From: Xanthoparmelia taractica
Taxonomy: Eukaryota; Ascomycota; Lecanoromycetes; Lecanorales; Parmeliaceae
Assembly: GCA_033085395.1 (NCBI GenBank)
Contig: MU853197.1
Span: 61,269 to 125,268, forward strand
Direction: 5' to 3'
DNA length: 64,000 bases
The number at the start of each line of letters is the position of its first letter. Within the stretch, counting starts at the first letter, position 1. The position numbers and the translations under genes were made by a program. The notes under the pieces were generated by a model. That model was given only the letters and a program-made list of their open reading frames with translations. It was not told where the DNA came from and searched no databases. This document shows, piece by piece, positions 32,803 through 45,683 of this stretch.

Positions 32803-33561
32803 CCACCTATGGATCTCCCATTCTGGTAGAAGAGTTGAAGGGTTGGTTGTGGTTTGCTTGTGCTGATCATACATGTCTCGGGAGGATTTCACCCACAGTT
32901 ATGGCTTTATTTGCGTTGCATCATCTAGCTAGCTACATGAGGGAGCAGGCTTTTGGCGTTTTGAACTAGATGATACCCGTTGTGCGTAGCTAGGCATCTC
33001 TGCATTGACATCTGCATGGCACAAGTACTTATGATTGTCTACTCTAAGCTTCACTATCTTGATGTGTCTCAATGTTGGGTTGGAGCTTATGCGAGCTGTC
33101 CTGCTAACGTTGTCCGAGGGGATACTCTCCGTGCCATCCGCAGACTTTCAGCTACATGGTTGGGAAGCTTATGTGGCGACCCAGGCTCGTTTGCTTGCCC
33201 GTCAATGCAGATATAGTTGCTCTTCCCAGCCGTCGTGGTTGGCAGCCGGCAACTGATGGATTCGAGCCACAGCTGAGTAAGGTAATAAGTATCATTAGTG
33301 CTCCGGCTGTCCGGATTGTTTGCGCTTATATTGCTGCCTATCCGTTCTTGATGGCCAGGTCAGTACTGGAGAATGACACGAATGTAGGTAGCTGAACCAG
33401 TGCTGAAAAGAAAGGAAGCGGGGACCCAAGAGGACTTGTCAATGGAGCAACTCTATCGCCAAGGTAGTCTAACAATTCAAGGTTGCTAACAATAGCTGCA
33501 TGCTGTGTGCTTGTACTTGGTCTCTTGGCCGCCGATGGCGCAGGCACCAGAACCCGCTGCT
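32803..33561. other. Convergent 3' intergenic region
   Basis: 759 bp between the stops of scc2 and the NADH dehydrogenase gene. Short frames on both strands lack conserved features. Nothing further seen. Confidence 0.4.
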
Positions 33562-35887
33562 CTAGTAATTCATCATGTCTACATCTCCTGTCAGCATGTT
33601 CTTCCGATTTTCAACAAGACAGTCATCCTTACCTCTTCCGAACAAAGCCCTCTTGCTCCAATCCATGGCCAACAATAACCTTGTCCTCAGACTCACGCTT
33701 TGCGCAAAGTACACGCTTCTCCACAGGTATACTGCCAGCAAGCCGCCACTGAAGCTCAAACCGTTGAAATCAAAAACGGCCGAGTTGCCGATGTACGCCA
33801 GGCTACCCAAATGATGATACTCAAACGCTTTGTAGACGACTTCATCCACATCCCCATAATCGATTTCGTTAGCTGTCATCCCAGGCGCCGCCTGTGCCAG
33901 CTTGTTAAGCTTGCGGCCCAGATACTGCCCTTGCTGATGGGCGCGCTGGGCTGTTGCTGGAAGTGAGGTCAACTTCGAATCAATCTGGAGCAGTAGCTCA
34001 TGAAGTTCGCCAAAGTCCAGTGTTCCATTGTGCTAAAATACACATCAAAGTCAGTATTGATTCTCAGACATGTATTCTTGACTCTGTAAATGGTTTCGAT
34101 ACGTCTCTGAGCTCGTGCATCTGATGTTCACGTTTGGTCTGTAGCCCTGACGAGGATGGAGTCGCTCCGGAAATACATACATCTTTGTCGTATTGTTCAA
34201 AAAGCTTGTCGAGCCTCCTTAGATGGTCGGAAGCTTGTGGAAAGCGCTTCTTGACACGCTGAGCAACATTGCGCCACTCTGGGAAAGTAATCTCCATCTT
34301 TTCGGGATCCTTGCCTTTTTCCCACGCCATCGAGCGCAGGAAGTGGACGAGATGATCAGCAACATTGTTTTGGACAGTGGCGCAATCTCCGATTGCATAC
34401 ACAGAGCCAAGTGGAGCACCACTGAGCCGCAGATGTGTGTCCGTTTCCAAGGCATGTTTATTGGTCTGAACGTCGATTTTCTTGGCGATTGTCTTACAGA
34501 ACTCGGTCTGAGAAACACCCGTAGACCAGAGACAGAAGCCCATTGGAAGTTCTTTAGTGACAATTTCCCCCTTCTCATCCTTTTGACTAAAAATAATCTT
34601 GTCCTTTTGCACTTCTTTGACACGAGAATTCGTCAGTACCTCCACTTGATCATGCGCAAATCTAGCTTCGGCGAACTTTGATAAAGCTTCGTCGTAGGTA
34701 TTTAGAATGTGACCCCTGCTCTGTATGACATGGACGGAGATTTCGTTCCTAAGAATTTTGGGAAACGATCGGCCCAGGTCTTCATTCAGCATGTCAAAGA
34801 GCTCGGCCGCAAACTCCACGCCGGTAGGCCCACCACCACTGACAACAAAGGACAGCAGCCGTCGACGTTCTTCGTCAGACGTTGTAGGCATGCAAGCCTG
34901 TTCTAGGTTTTGCATTACTTTATTTCTGATCAAGCGCGCGTCTTCAATGTCTTTGAGGAAATGGCAATGTTCTAAACCTTTAACACCATGAGGATTTGTG
35001 GTAGCACCTGGCCCACGTCAGCTTCAGAGACAACGCATGGTCGCGACAGTTTACTTACCAACACCAAGGACCAATTTATCGTAGGGAAGGTAAAAGTGGC
35101 ATTCTTCGCCCTGTGCATTGGTCTGTTTTAATTCGAGTAGCCTCTCTGATAGCTCCACGTCGACTGCCTCGGCCTTCAAGAAATGTCCCTTTGCTCGGCT
35201 CACAATGCGCCGGATGGGCTCCACCAATGATCGCAACTCTAGCGTACCGACAGTAGCTGACGGTAGCATGGGGGTAAAAAGGAAATAGTTGACGGGCGAC
35301 ACGACAGTGACATGGTAGTCTTCGGGGTTTAGCGTCTTGAGTATTGCTACACTGCCCCATCCGCTACCCAAAATGACCAACTTCGGCTTGTGCTTCTGCC
35401 TTGAATTTTCGGGACATTCATCGTCATCCACCAGTACCTCGGCTATCGGTAGGTTTTTGGGTCCTCCTCTTCTTGGGTCTAAGGCATTTTCCGAGACTGG
35501 TATATCAGTGTAGGACAGGTCCTCGCGGTATGTTGAGGCATCGTAAAGAAAGAAGGCTACGACCAAGCCACCTGTGATCAAGACGAAGCCACCGGCATAG
35601 GTAAACAAACGTTGGGTAAAGCGGAAGAGGCGGCCGTGGCTTTTAGGTAGAGGATTCGTAGATACTGAGCGAACCAAGTTGTTGTAGGCCAATTGGCGTG
35701 GGGTTTGGCGGAATCGCTCGACACAGGGACGTCTATTGTGAATATGGTGGACGGTCCTTTGATAACACGCTTGAGAAAAGTGTCTCTGCGCGTTTACTCC
35801 GCGTGTCAGGGTCAAATTCGGAGTGGTGGATGCTGGCGGGAAAGGTGGCAGGCAGGAAAGCAGCTTGGTTGGCCGATTGCGCATCAT
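33562..35887 (-). CDS. nde1: Mitochondrial external (type II) NADH dehydrogenase with EF-hand
   Basis: Predicted 708 residues. Minus-strand exons are 35887-35059, 35007-34181 and 34032-33562. An Arg-rich presequence is followed by one membrane segment (YAGGFVLITGGLVVAFFLYD). The FAD-binding Rossmann motif is KLVILGSGWGSVAIL (about residue 170) and the NADH motif is FVVSGGGPTGVEFAAEL (about 330). VYAIGDCATV is the second FAD contact. A 12-residue EF-hand loop D-K-D-H-N-G-T-L-D-F-G-E (550-561) lies in the C-terminal part. The end MDWSKRALFGRG is typical of the family. It oxidises NADH and reduces ubiquinone without proton pumping. The EF-hand suggests calcium control, as shown for some fungal and plant homologues. 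Which membrane face it works on is inferred from the family. Confidence 0.95.
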
Positions 35888-36274
35888 GTTGCTTTTTGAG
35901 TGGTGAGGAGAGGGTCAATGGAAGAGAATAAGTCATGCTTCTATCCTCGCATTATTTATACGGAGGAAGGGAGTCATACGTCAGGATTTTGGCAAGATAG
36001 GAAGTGCTTGAGCTCTTAGGTATTCTCAAGTAGGTGGTTACTTAATTTATCGTGAGGTTGAGGACGTTATCGTTTGATTGTGAGCGGTTACATTCCGCTG
36101 ATAGTTGTACTAGGTAAGGTGGTCAGGTAGTTCTATAATAACGAACTAAGGTGTGTGGCTGTGTAAGGTAATTTATTTTTGTATGCCTCATGGTATTATT
36201 TCATCATTGAGAGAGAGAGAGAGAGGGAGGCAATATAATATCATAAATCTATACTATTACAATAGCAATCAAAT
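35888..36274. promoter_or_regulatory. Divergent promoter of nde1 and urb1
   Basis: 387 bp between divergent starts. It contains a (GA)n tract next to the urb1 side. No other element was recognised. Confidence 0.4.
36209..36226. repeat. (GA)n dinucleotide repeat
   Basis: Nine GA units about 50 bp upstream of the urb1 start codon, perhaps in the 5' UTR or core promoter. Confidence 0.9.
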
Positions 36275-39200
36275 ATGGCCAAACGTGCGGCAGGCTTCGA
36301 CGATGGTCCTCATTCAAAGAGACACAGAACGACGACAACTACTGTAACTGACCAAACCACTACCGTGCGCGCGAAGGCAAGGCATGAAATAACTTCGTCT
36401 CAAGACTTGCATTTACTGTTGGCTTTTCATCAGGACGTTGGTCCGGTACCAAAGCAAAGTAAGAATTGGCCAAGATTATTTCTTCAGGAGAAAAAGAAAG
36501 ATCTCACACATCGTGGTTTAGGAATCAACTCTTTCAAATCTTTCCTGGCATCAATCGCGAATGCTGCGGAAAGTGATGATATATCTGCTAAGCGTAAACT
36601 GCTCTTCGACTACCTACAGTCTCAATCTCTCCCCGAAGGAAGAGAGGCCCCCGCCTATCTTGGCGACATCATCAAGACTTGGCATTTTGCAGCTCAATCA
36701 AATGCCGATAGTCTCTTTGTTTCAGTGGTCGCTGTGCTCGCCTTGCTGCTCCAGACTATTTCCAGCTTCATTGACTTTCGGCAACATGGCAATCGCTTGT
36801 GCTCCATTATCCTACATGATGAACAAATCCAACTTCTTGATAGAGGTCTCAGCGCCTACGGAGCCAAAGATTATCTCGTTTCACCGTGTCTGCAACTGTT
36901 GACCGAGATCGTAATATTTGATGGAGGTCATGCAGCCAGTACGCTGTATCGTCAGCGAGAGATCACCTTCAAGCGCCTGGATAGCTTCTTGGCAATGCGC
37001 AAGGATATCCATGGCGACAACGCCAAAGGCCCCAAAGAACGCTCCGTCCGACAGACCGCCCTTAGGTACCTGCTGGCTAACCTTAGATTGCAGAGCCCTG
37101 CGGCCAAGATGAACATCATCGCACAAGGGAAGGTTCTACGTGCTCTACTGGATGACATCGCCAAGGATTCACCCGGTGTCATTCAAGAGATACTAGAAGG
37201 ACTCAGACGGGACATCGCTATGGATGCTGCAATTCCCCCCACCGCAAAGGGCCGACTCTTCAATCAGTGGACGCTTGGTCGGCTTACTACACTCTACGGC
37301 TACAATGAGAGTGCCAGTCTTCCTGACGGCCGTCGAGGCATTCAAAGATCTATCCATGACTTCTTGCTATTCCTTTGCACTTCGCCTGGCTGTGGCCTGG
37401 TAGAAATGCGGGCCGTACGCAATGTTGGTACCCATGTTGTTACGGCTAACAGGACTCCTGAGGGTATTTCTCGGCCGGATGTCACAGATAGGCTTAATGA
37501 TGAGAACCGACACGCTAGAAGATATCCAAGACTTCAACAATTTCTGCAAACTCTGAAGCCTTACTCGAGTGTGCCACAATGTGATCTAATCCTCGCAGTC
37601 TTCCAAAATTTGCCTGAATTGATACCTGACTACTTCTCAAGCGGCAAAATTTTTCCTTTCGACCCCAAATTGACCACGACATGGATTGGCTATTCTTCCT
37701 TCTTACGAGCCGCCATTGCGGTTCCTTTACCAGAGTCTCTCACATCCCTAAATGACAATGACGCCGTTCCTCACTTGTACGGCACAATAATGGAGAGCAT
37801 CATACCAAGGCCATGTACTCAGAGGACAATGACTCGATGTCTGAATCAAAACGTCATCCTGCTAAAGTTCTTCACCTTGCAGATTCTCAATGCAGCGTTC
37901 GAGAAGTTTGCGAAAGTGCTCAAGATATGTGAAAAGATTCAGCACTCCACGGATGATCAACAGAGCAAATTGGTCTGGTATCAGTTTGTGTCAAAGCTAC
38001 GCGATGGCTTTTGTAAACGTGTTCCCGATTTGAGGCATGTCATCTCACAGTTTCGGAATTGCTCCAGGGAAAGTACGGTACTGCGAGAAAGCGCTACACG
38101 TCTGATCGCTTTGTATTACAGGGTCATACCCCAGGTGGCGCTGGAAGAGAAATTCGATATCTCTGTCACACTGTCGACTGCCTTGATGGACATTGAGTCA
38201 TTAGATGAAAACCGCGAACAAAGTGGCATGGGCTTGCTTGAATTTGAACACTTATTAGAAATTGCTCATCGCTCGCCCAACATGCAATGGTGGCACAAAC
38301 CAGGTACGTAACGATAGTATCATCAATGCCCCCTTCGCTAAGTCTTCATGCCAGAGTCTATGTGGCTGTCCCCTTTTACCAGGCTGCTCAGATTATACGT
38401 AGACCGGATACGAGTCAACACCAAATCTAAGCAGATTGGGAGTTTGCTGAACACTGTCATAACGGAAAGTCAGATACTGCGGTCAAATACTTCAAGAGCA
38501 TCTCTGGATAGACTGGTATTTAGTCTACAAGATTTTGAGCGATGGAAAGCGTCCGACCGAGTATTTGAATTCCTTGACCAATGCATTTTACGTCTCGTGA
38601 GAAAGCCGGTTCACTACTGCGACCTACTTACGGATATTATCGCCGCTGCCGAGCTTAATATCAACCCAAGACATTGCAAGGTTGACCTTTTATTGATCAC
38701 TATCGTAGATCAATGGCGTTTCCTGGTCGAAAGCGCAGATGCGCCGACAGTCACAAATGTGTCGGAATGGTTAGTACGATTTATCGAAGTGACGGACTTA
38801 GAAAACGGCTATACTGAAGACCTACCACTCCACAACAACACTACTAAGCTTCTGTCACAAATCCGCGATCAGCTCAAATCTAATGTTCAAGATACTGACT
38901 GCCGTGCGATGTTCGAGAGGACCTTAGAGGAACGACCCCAGCTTGGACCAATGAAAAGATTAGTTGCTGCAAATCCCACGAGCGAGACAGGGCATGTGTC
39001 AAGAGTTGCAAATCCGCCTCTGAAAATGCATTCGGGATTACCCGACACAATTTTGCCGCCAGGACCACCGGAAGAGCACGAAGATCACCCAGGTCTCCAT
39101 CAATGGACTCGCCACGAGGTGAAGGATGCAATTATCGAAGGACACATCAAAGCATTGATTTTCTGCCTGTGCTCGAAGCACGTAGGGATTCGGAAGCAGG

Positions 39201-39998
39201 CCCTTATGGGTATTCGTTCCTTCATGCTGAGGCTCGAGGTTGGTTGGTTTAATTACACCTGCAAACGGCGCTAAAGAATTGGCAGGTATCGGGTTATAGT
39301 GAATGGCAACAGACGCATATGCTCGTTGGGGAGATCGTGGAGACGGCAGCGAAAGTTATTGATGACCATCCTCTCGCGTACTATGCCGGAGTCTTGGCAG
39401 CAGATCTTTTTCTGGTCCTTAGTGATCCCTTGCATTTCATGTACGCAAAAGCCAACGAGTTCTTGAACAGAGGCCCGGAATGGAATGTGACAAAGCTACC
39501 GTCATACTGGGTGAATAGAGTTCTGATGAATCCTCCAACGGACGATGATAGCCATCATCAAGAAGCTGAGTGGTTGCTTGATGGGCTCATTGACGGGCTT
39601 CGCACATCGGCTGTTAGTCTCATATTCTGTATTTCGAAAGCAGTGAACTAACAAGCCGGTAGGATATGGACAGTTATCGCAAGTGCCACGTATTTGAGCG
39701 GCTGCTGTCGTTCTCGGCCTCGCCTTCGCTGCCGGAGCCTTGCTCCCAGAAAATCTTGGGGCTATTGTTCCGTTGCACGTACGTTAAGGGAAGCTCGACG
39801 CTTATCACTCGTTGTGGTCTACTTAGCTGGATATCGTCTCGCATTGCATCACATGCCATCGACGACATGACGGGAGAAAGACTAAGAATGTTGGCATCGA
39901 GGGCATATGAGACGAGTGATCAGGAGCGTATTGATGCATGGGCCAATAGAACCATTTTGTGTACACTGAATAGTCTTCAAATAACGCAAAGGCAATGA
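36275..39998 (+). CDS. urb1: Nucleolar pre-ribosomal-associated protein Urb1/Npa1
   Basis: Predicted 1,191 residues from exons 36275-38303, 38355-39238, 39286-39612 and 39663-39998. The start MAKRAAGFDDGPHSKRHR is basic, as in nucleolar proteins. The Npa1 N-terminal domain is seen as FKSFLASIANAAES, YLGDIIKTWHFAAQSN, ALLLQTISSFIDFRQHGNRL, LSAYGAKDYLVSPCLQLLTE and LRYLLANLRLQSPAAKMNI. The C-terminal part contains ISRPDVTDRLN and the later helical repeats SYWVNRVLMNPP and FERLLSFSASPSLPEPC. Urb1 acts in early 60S pre-ribosome assembly with Urb2, Nop8, Dbp6 and Rsa3. Intron 2 is 47 nt, the shortest accepted here. All junctions preserve frame. Confidence 0.93.
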
Positions 39999-40020
39999 TG
40001 TCCTATAACGGTTGTGGTGG

Positions 40021-40051
<31 letters not shown>

Positions 40052-40565
40052 TTGCAATCATCAATTTCTCTTTGCCAAAGGACGAGGGGAGCATAGCTAT
40101 AGTGACCACAAAGAACTCAGCCCTATGACTTCACGGGTCAACATGCACAATGTTGCACATGACCACCAGAACCTCTTTCCATAAGACTCTTTCCAACATA
40201 AAATATCTCTTCACTTTGCCTTCCATGGTTTATCCTACCTATCCTCAAATCTAATACCACCAGCTTCTCCCACCCCCCATGTAACATTTTGCAACCCCCC
40301 AGGCCTTGACCCCACACACTACTCAATAACACACTGCCGGCTCCCCCTGTCAATCCCTCAACACATTCAAATTACGCAGGTGCTCCGAGATTCGCGCTAA
40401 ATCCCGTACCGACTCTCACCTCCTTCTGATAGTGCAGTACTACCTCGTCACTTAACCAATTCACCTCAAAGTCGCAGACCCGCTCTCCATAACACCCCAT
40501 CCATCCCCAGCCAATTCGTGGCCGATGAGGTTTTACGAAGACTCAATTACTTCAAACAATCTACC
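39999..40565 (+). promoter_or_regulatory. Upstream region of the eIF4E-binding protein gene
   Basis: 567 bp that include the urb1 3' flank, a TGA microsatellite and a pyrimidine-rich stretch (40200-40520) with many CCCACC/TCCC runs, which is typical of a fungal promoter and 5' UTR. Confidence 0.45.
40015..40051. repeat. (TGA)n microsatellite
   Basis: GGTGGTGATGATGATG continuing to about ten TGA units, just beyond the urb1 stop codon. In the urb1 3' UTR by position. Confidence 0.95.
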
Positions 40566-42869
40566 ATGGCACGGTCATACGCTCTTGATGAGCTGCTAAA
40601 ACTTCGTGAATCTCCATTGGTACGCAAGCCCTCGGGTTTGCCTCCAGTGGAGGAATGGATGGGGTAAGCGCAGTTGCAGCGACAGCGGAAGGGACAGTTC
40701 CAGACTGATAAGTGCCTTAGACCTCTTCCTGAACCGCGCCAAGTCCCAAATCAAAATCAGAACCAGCGCAGGTCGGCTAACAGAGGTACTAACGACGATG
40801 GTTTCTTAAACGATGGCACTACAAGTCGCAGACCTTTATTCGAGGCAAGGGCCAGATCAACAAATGGTGCGTAGGGCTTTGACAATGGTCTGGTAAAGTC
40901 AAGCTGATATGACGCCATCACAGTCACCGAAGATATTGTCCTTGGACCTCCCAAAACAGCGTTTGCTTCTGCCTCCAGTGCGAGGAGCAACAACAAAATG
41001 TCGAATACTCCGCAGCGGTCAAGCTTCACCAGTTACGACGATTCAGCTGGCAAGGATGATCGTGCGGCAGTCAGAGACAAACATTCCAGAGATGGACAAA
41101 GAATTGAAAGAGACGCAGAGAGACGTGACTCGAAGTTGGGAGCGACCCAGAACCGACGAAGTGTCAAGGATGACAGCGATCTCTGGTCCAACATCCGACA
41201 ACAGAGAAATCAAGGCCATGACGACCAGGAGCGTGCGCATCAGAGGAATGGAGATCGGGACCATGACCGAGAGAAAGAGGGTGGACGTGAGCACAGAGCG
41301 CAAAGAGGATTTGACAGTCATAGGCGAGATGCTGATGTCGAAGCTGATGGCGGTCATGCATCCCGGCGTAATGGACTCGCAAGGGGGCGCAATGAGCCCT
41401 CTTGGAATCGAGAAGAAGGTCGCAATCAAGACGGTGGCGCTGAAGACTCAGAGAATGCAAAACCTCGGGATTGGAGGGACAAAGAGAGGAGAGGTCTTCG
41501 CGGGTCAGAGCGTGACTGGAATCGAGGTGGTAGAGTGGAAACGGACCCTGAGTGGATGGACGAACCTGAGCCAGAGGTCAAGGAGCAGAAGCGGACCCAA
41601 GAGGACTTTGAGCGATGGAAAGAGCGTATGAAAGCGAGCAACGGCGCTACACAGGATGTACCTTTATCATCAGCCGAGCAACGGCCGAGCCATGATCGGA
41701 CTGTATCAGGTGCTGGTCCTGGTGCTGCAAAAGCCAAAGTCGAGACACCACTGATCGTTGATCCAAGCTTCGATGGGTTCTTTGGCTTATGGGACAAGCC
41801 TAAAAAGGGTGAAGAGCTCCTGAGCTCTACGGCAGTGGATGGAAGAAAGCCGAATGTTGCAAACACAGCCGCCAAGGTGTCGAAGCCCTCAAAATTCACT
41901 GGCTTCTTCGCCCCCAAAGCCGACCCAGAACCATCAAAGGAGCAACCATCTCTCCCGCTGTTCCCGCCTTCTAAAGATTCATCTAATGAAGACAAGGAAG
42001 GATTCCAACGGATCCTCAAACTCCTTGATCAGCAGCAAACGCAGGGTGGGAAGGGTGAGACACCCCCCCGTGCCCAAAGCCAAAGAGATGTGCCAGCATC
42101 GCCTCATGCTCTGTCAGGCGGAGCAGGAGAGCGTAATGATCTCTACAATCTACTTGGGGCACGATCTTCGCAGGAGAATGCCGTACCACCGACTAGAGAC
42201 AGTGAATTCCTGCTCAGGCTCATGCAACAGCCACAACAGCATCGACAAGACATCAACCAAACTAATTTTGGTGGACGTCGACCTGCTCAAGACACGGCAC
42301 CAGGACTTTTACCATTTTCTAACCTGATGATATCGCCACACGACACACCACATCAAACGCCTTCTAATGGCTTTCCCTCAGCTTTCTTTAACGGAGACGA
42401 GGAGCAAACCCGGGACAAATTGAACCCTACTTCTGGAGCAGAGCGAAGGGGACCTCCGCCCGGGATCTACGATCAACGTCAATCACCCGCAGGAGGAACA
42501 CAGCAATCAGGGTTCCCGTCAGGCCTGCAGAGGCCTCCAGGACTTGAGCAACTGCCTCCCGTTAACTCTCAGCATCTTCTATCTCAGCGGCAAAGTATGA
42601 TCCCACCTCCTGGTTTCCAAGCCCCTGCGCGCGGTCAAAATGGATTTCCACCAGGTCTGAATCCTGGCAACCCTAACGACAGACTTCAATATGGCATGCC
42701 GTCAAACAGTCGGGGAATGCCACCCCCTGGCTTCATGGGTATGAGTGCTCCGCCACCCGGGTTTCCTTTTCCTTTCAATCAGGAAAGCATACAGTTTGGG
42801 GGGTTCTGCGATGCAGCTAGCTTCGGACAGGTTGGGCAGGGATTTATGCCAGGACAGCAGCGCAGGTAG
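40566..42869 (+). CDS. Putative eIF4E-binding protein (Eap1/4E-T-like)
   Basis: Predicted 729 residues from exons 40566-40663, 40721-40866 and 40924-42869. The N-terminus MARSYALDELLKLRESPLV carries a canonical 4E-binding motif Y-x4-L-L (Y5, L10, L11), placed as in 4E-T and fungal Eap1-like proteins. A charged, Arg/Asp/Glu-rich middle region (residues about 110-290) is followed by IVDPSFDGFFGLWDKP, a Q-rich segment with SEFLLRLMQQPQQ, and a Pro/Gly-rich tail with repeated PPGF/PPGL motifs. It would compete with eIF4G for eIF4E and repress translation or promote decapping. The motif and layout are visible; the exact orthology is an inference. Confidence 0.7.
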
Positions 42870-44971
42870 TATGAACAGCGTGGGCGATGCCATGATGATG
42901 GACGGTCGATGATTGCATATACCCAGTGCTACAACGGCCTTTGGCGGTTGTCGAACATACGTGCTGTCGTACCTCTAGGAGGCATTAGCTTGCTCTATAG
43001 AGAAATGAAGCTGTTACTAAGGGTCATCTTTCCCAAGCCAGGAGCCTTACTAATCATGTGGTTATAGTCTTTCGAGCGTCCTACTTCTGACAACTTTAGG
43101 CAGTCCAAACTATTGGCCATTGAACGATTCCTCGAAGCCAGAGTGACTGATCAAAGCAGGTTCGAGGTTACATGTGAAGGCGATAAAAGTGCATCCATCA
43201 TTCTCATACACCATGATCATAACATCTGTAACTTTCACAATAGGTCGAGGACTTTGAATGTTTGTCTCAGACTTTGAATCTGTTATTCTATTCAACTCCG
43301 CAAGTGTTCGCGAAGACAAGGGCCAACTCGCCAGAAGGGTTTCCATTGACCATCATTGAGAGCAAAGGATGAATCCCGACGCTCCTACTTGCTCGCCTCT
43401 ACTATACCGAGTTCGTAACACCGAGTCGCCCGCGCGCTGCCATTTCATCCTCGACGATATATCGTCAGTCACCTGAGAAATCCATGTGATCCGGTGTAGA
43501 CGTGCATCGTACCTTGTCCTTCTAGCTGGCAGGTCACGATGCAAGTCGTGCAGCTCATTTGCGTTGTATCATGAGCTTGTCCTTTCATGCCTTTCTCATC
43601 CATGACTGATTATATCCTACACTGAAGAACATCCTCAGAGCAGCTTATACTTTTACGGGTATTGGTTGACGGTTTGTCACGGTTGAATGACTATAAACGT
43701 AATACCGCCATGAATCGGGACAGGGCCTGATACTCGCAGCAAGCAATGGGAAAGGTATGAGTGATTCGTAACAGTATGCTATCCTTGTGCAAGATTTTCC
43801 AATATTACTGTATTTCTGACTCCATAATCTGACGGCTGACCTAGCTTTGTCTCCTTTCTGATCCGGCGCGCTGGTCATATGGCCTATACTGACTCACTGA
43901 ACATCTGTGCTCCCCTTCGCAATATTCCGAAAAAGCCCGGGGTCTTCTCCCTTGATTCAAGGCTTTCCGCCGACTATACCTTCCGAGACTCCTGGTATCT
44001 GGGCTATAGGTTCGGAGCCAGCTAAGTCGAGCTCGGAGCTCACAGTATATAGTCAACGATGCCAAATTCCATGTCTTGGAACCGGGACCACCGAAGCCAC
44101 CTTCTCCGTCAGTCGCCATTACTACCATCGTTGCCGCAATGTGGCCACGAGTTCCCTAGTCCTTGCCGACCCTGCTCTCGCTTGGCGGCTCTAGCCAGTC
44201 GCGGTGTTGTAGACGCTACCGATCCACCAGAACCCCTCTCCCATTCAATAGCACAACCCTTTGCGGCGATGACTGGGTTGCTGCATTGCACGCGCCAGAG
44301 CTCAAGCCGGGCGATTGTGTAAGCTCGTGTAAGGATCGAGTAGGATTCCAAATGGCTGTCTCATAAGGGACAGGGCGTAGGGAAGCGTTGTGTCCAAACT
44401 GATTTCTCTACACCGCGCCACAGTATTTACTATACAAGAAAGAATTGCGAGTCTCCTTCTGATTCGGCGCCCTTCCTCGTATGCATCAGAGCCGTCTCGG
44501 CCTCTCCAGGGAGGCCGGTGGACGAGCCTTCTCAAGGACGGGGCAAATGGGCGGACCGAAGACTGTGTAATTGATATCGTCCGCATTGCTTAGTTTTGGT
44601 GAAATCACTTGGATGGGTGCAAGAAGGTCGTGAAGGTTGGCTGAATCCCAATCGGACACTCTTCGCCTCAGTCGACCCAGATTCATTGACCATGGTGGAA
44701 AGTCATTGTACGCAAATATTCGGATAAAATGTCTCTGGGATTATGTCGTTTCTTCTCCTCTAGAACTACGGGACGCACGTAGCCCATGAGTCATTGAATT
44801 TACAAGGCGTGTTGACAGGATGCCTCGTTCTAAATCAAATCAAACCAGATTACCAGGGTACGTTTGTCCCAAGTAACGCGATGCAAAATGGCCTGTCATA
44901 TATGGCTAACCAAACAGTACCCTACGATATATAAATAAATAATAAAATAAAAAATAAAAAAATTCGTATTA

Positions 44972-45052
44972 GGTCCTGCCCGGAGTCGAACCGGGGTTAT
45001 TCGGAAGTCCGAAAATCAGAACCGAATGTGATAACCACTGAATTAAAGGCTT
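44972..45052 (-). tRNA. tRNA-Gln(CUG)-like sequence with a 10-nt intron, probably a pseudogene
   Basis: On the minus strand the D-arm block TTCAGTGGTTATCAC is followed by the anticodon stem TTCGG/CCGAA. The 17 nt between the stem arms fit a 7-nt loop with CTG anticodon plus a 10-nt intron after position 37. The T arm is perfect (CCCGG-TTCGACT-CCGGG). The 3' acceptor strand is CAGGACC, but the 5' strand reads AAGCCTT instead of GGTCCTG, so the acceptor stem pairs poorly. The other parts look normal, which suggests a recently decayed gene or a misplaced 5' end. Confidence 0.45.
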
Positions 45053-45184
45053 AGCTACATATAAAGCAGGATAGTTATGGATCATTTCGTACCTACACTA
45101 CAGAACCTGGTCTGATTCCCAATCATTTTCTAGATAAATATATCTCCTAATGTTGCGAGCCGGACAAATACTATTGGAAGGGTT

Positions 45185-45202
45185 CCAATCTACAATGTGT
45201 GC
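45185..45202 (+). repeat. 18-bp direct repeat, copy 1
   Basis: CCAATCTACAATGTGTGC, repeated exactly at 45684-45701. A nearby T-arm-like motif (GGGGACTCGAACCCC at 45259-45273) and its partial inverse (AGTCCCCAAC near 45645) suggest a degraded repeat element. Confidence 0.7.
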
Positions 45203-45683
45203 CTTATGTTTTTTTTTTAAAGAGTGGCGAGAGCTACAACCTGTAGACCAGACTCGTTGGGGACTCGAACCCCACACACTCCCTCTTATACTGTTTTATT
45301 ATACAGCCGCGATAAGATATAACCCCTATGTAGAGGCCTTCTCTATAAAGAATCCTAGTCTTTATATGAGTCTGAAGAAGCACGGAATAGCTCAGTATAA
45401 AGATTTGCTCAAATAGAGTCTCTTATTAGGAGTATTCGTAGATAGAATATCCTGCTTCGTAAAGGGAGACCGACTATCGAGAACTATGCTCAGTACAGTC
45501 CCTGTATATCTCTTTACGACGTCTTTAGGCCCACTTCATAGATATATAGAAGGATAGTACTCAACTTCACCACTACGAGATCCATTGATATCCTATAGAT
45601 TTTATCTGGACTGGACTTGGCTTCGCCTTTTGAATGGGCTACTAGTCCCCAACACCGCGTAGAGTTGCCAGTCCTTGGTGGGG

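Noticed and set aside
41426..42019. 197-residue minus-strand open frame
   Set aside because: Antisense to the low-complexity part of the eIF4E-binding protein gene. Such frames are common opposite charged repeats.
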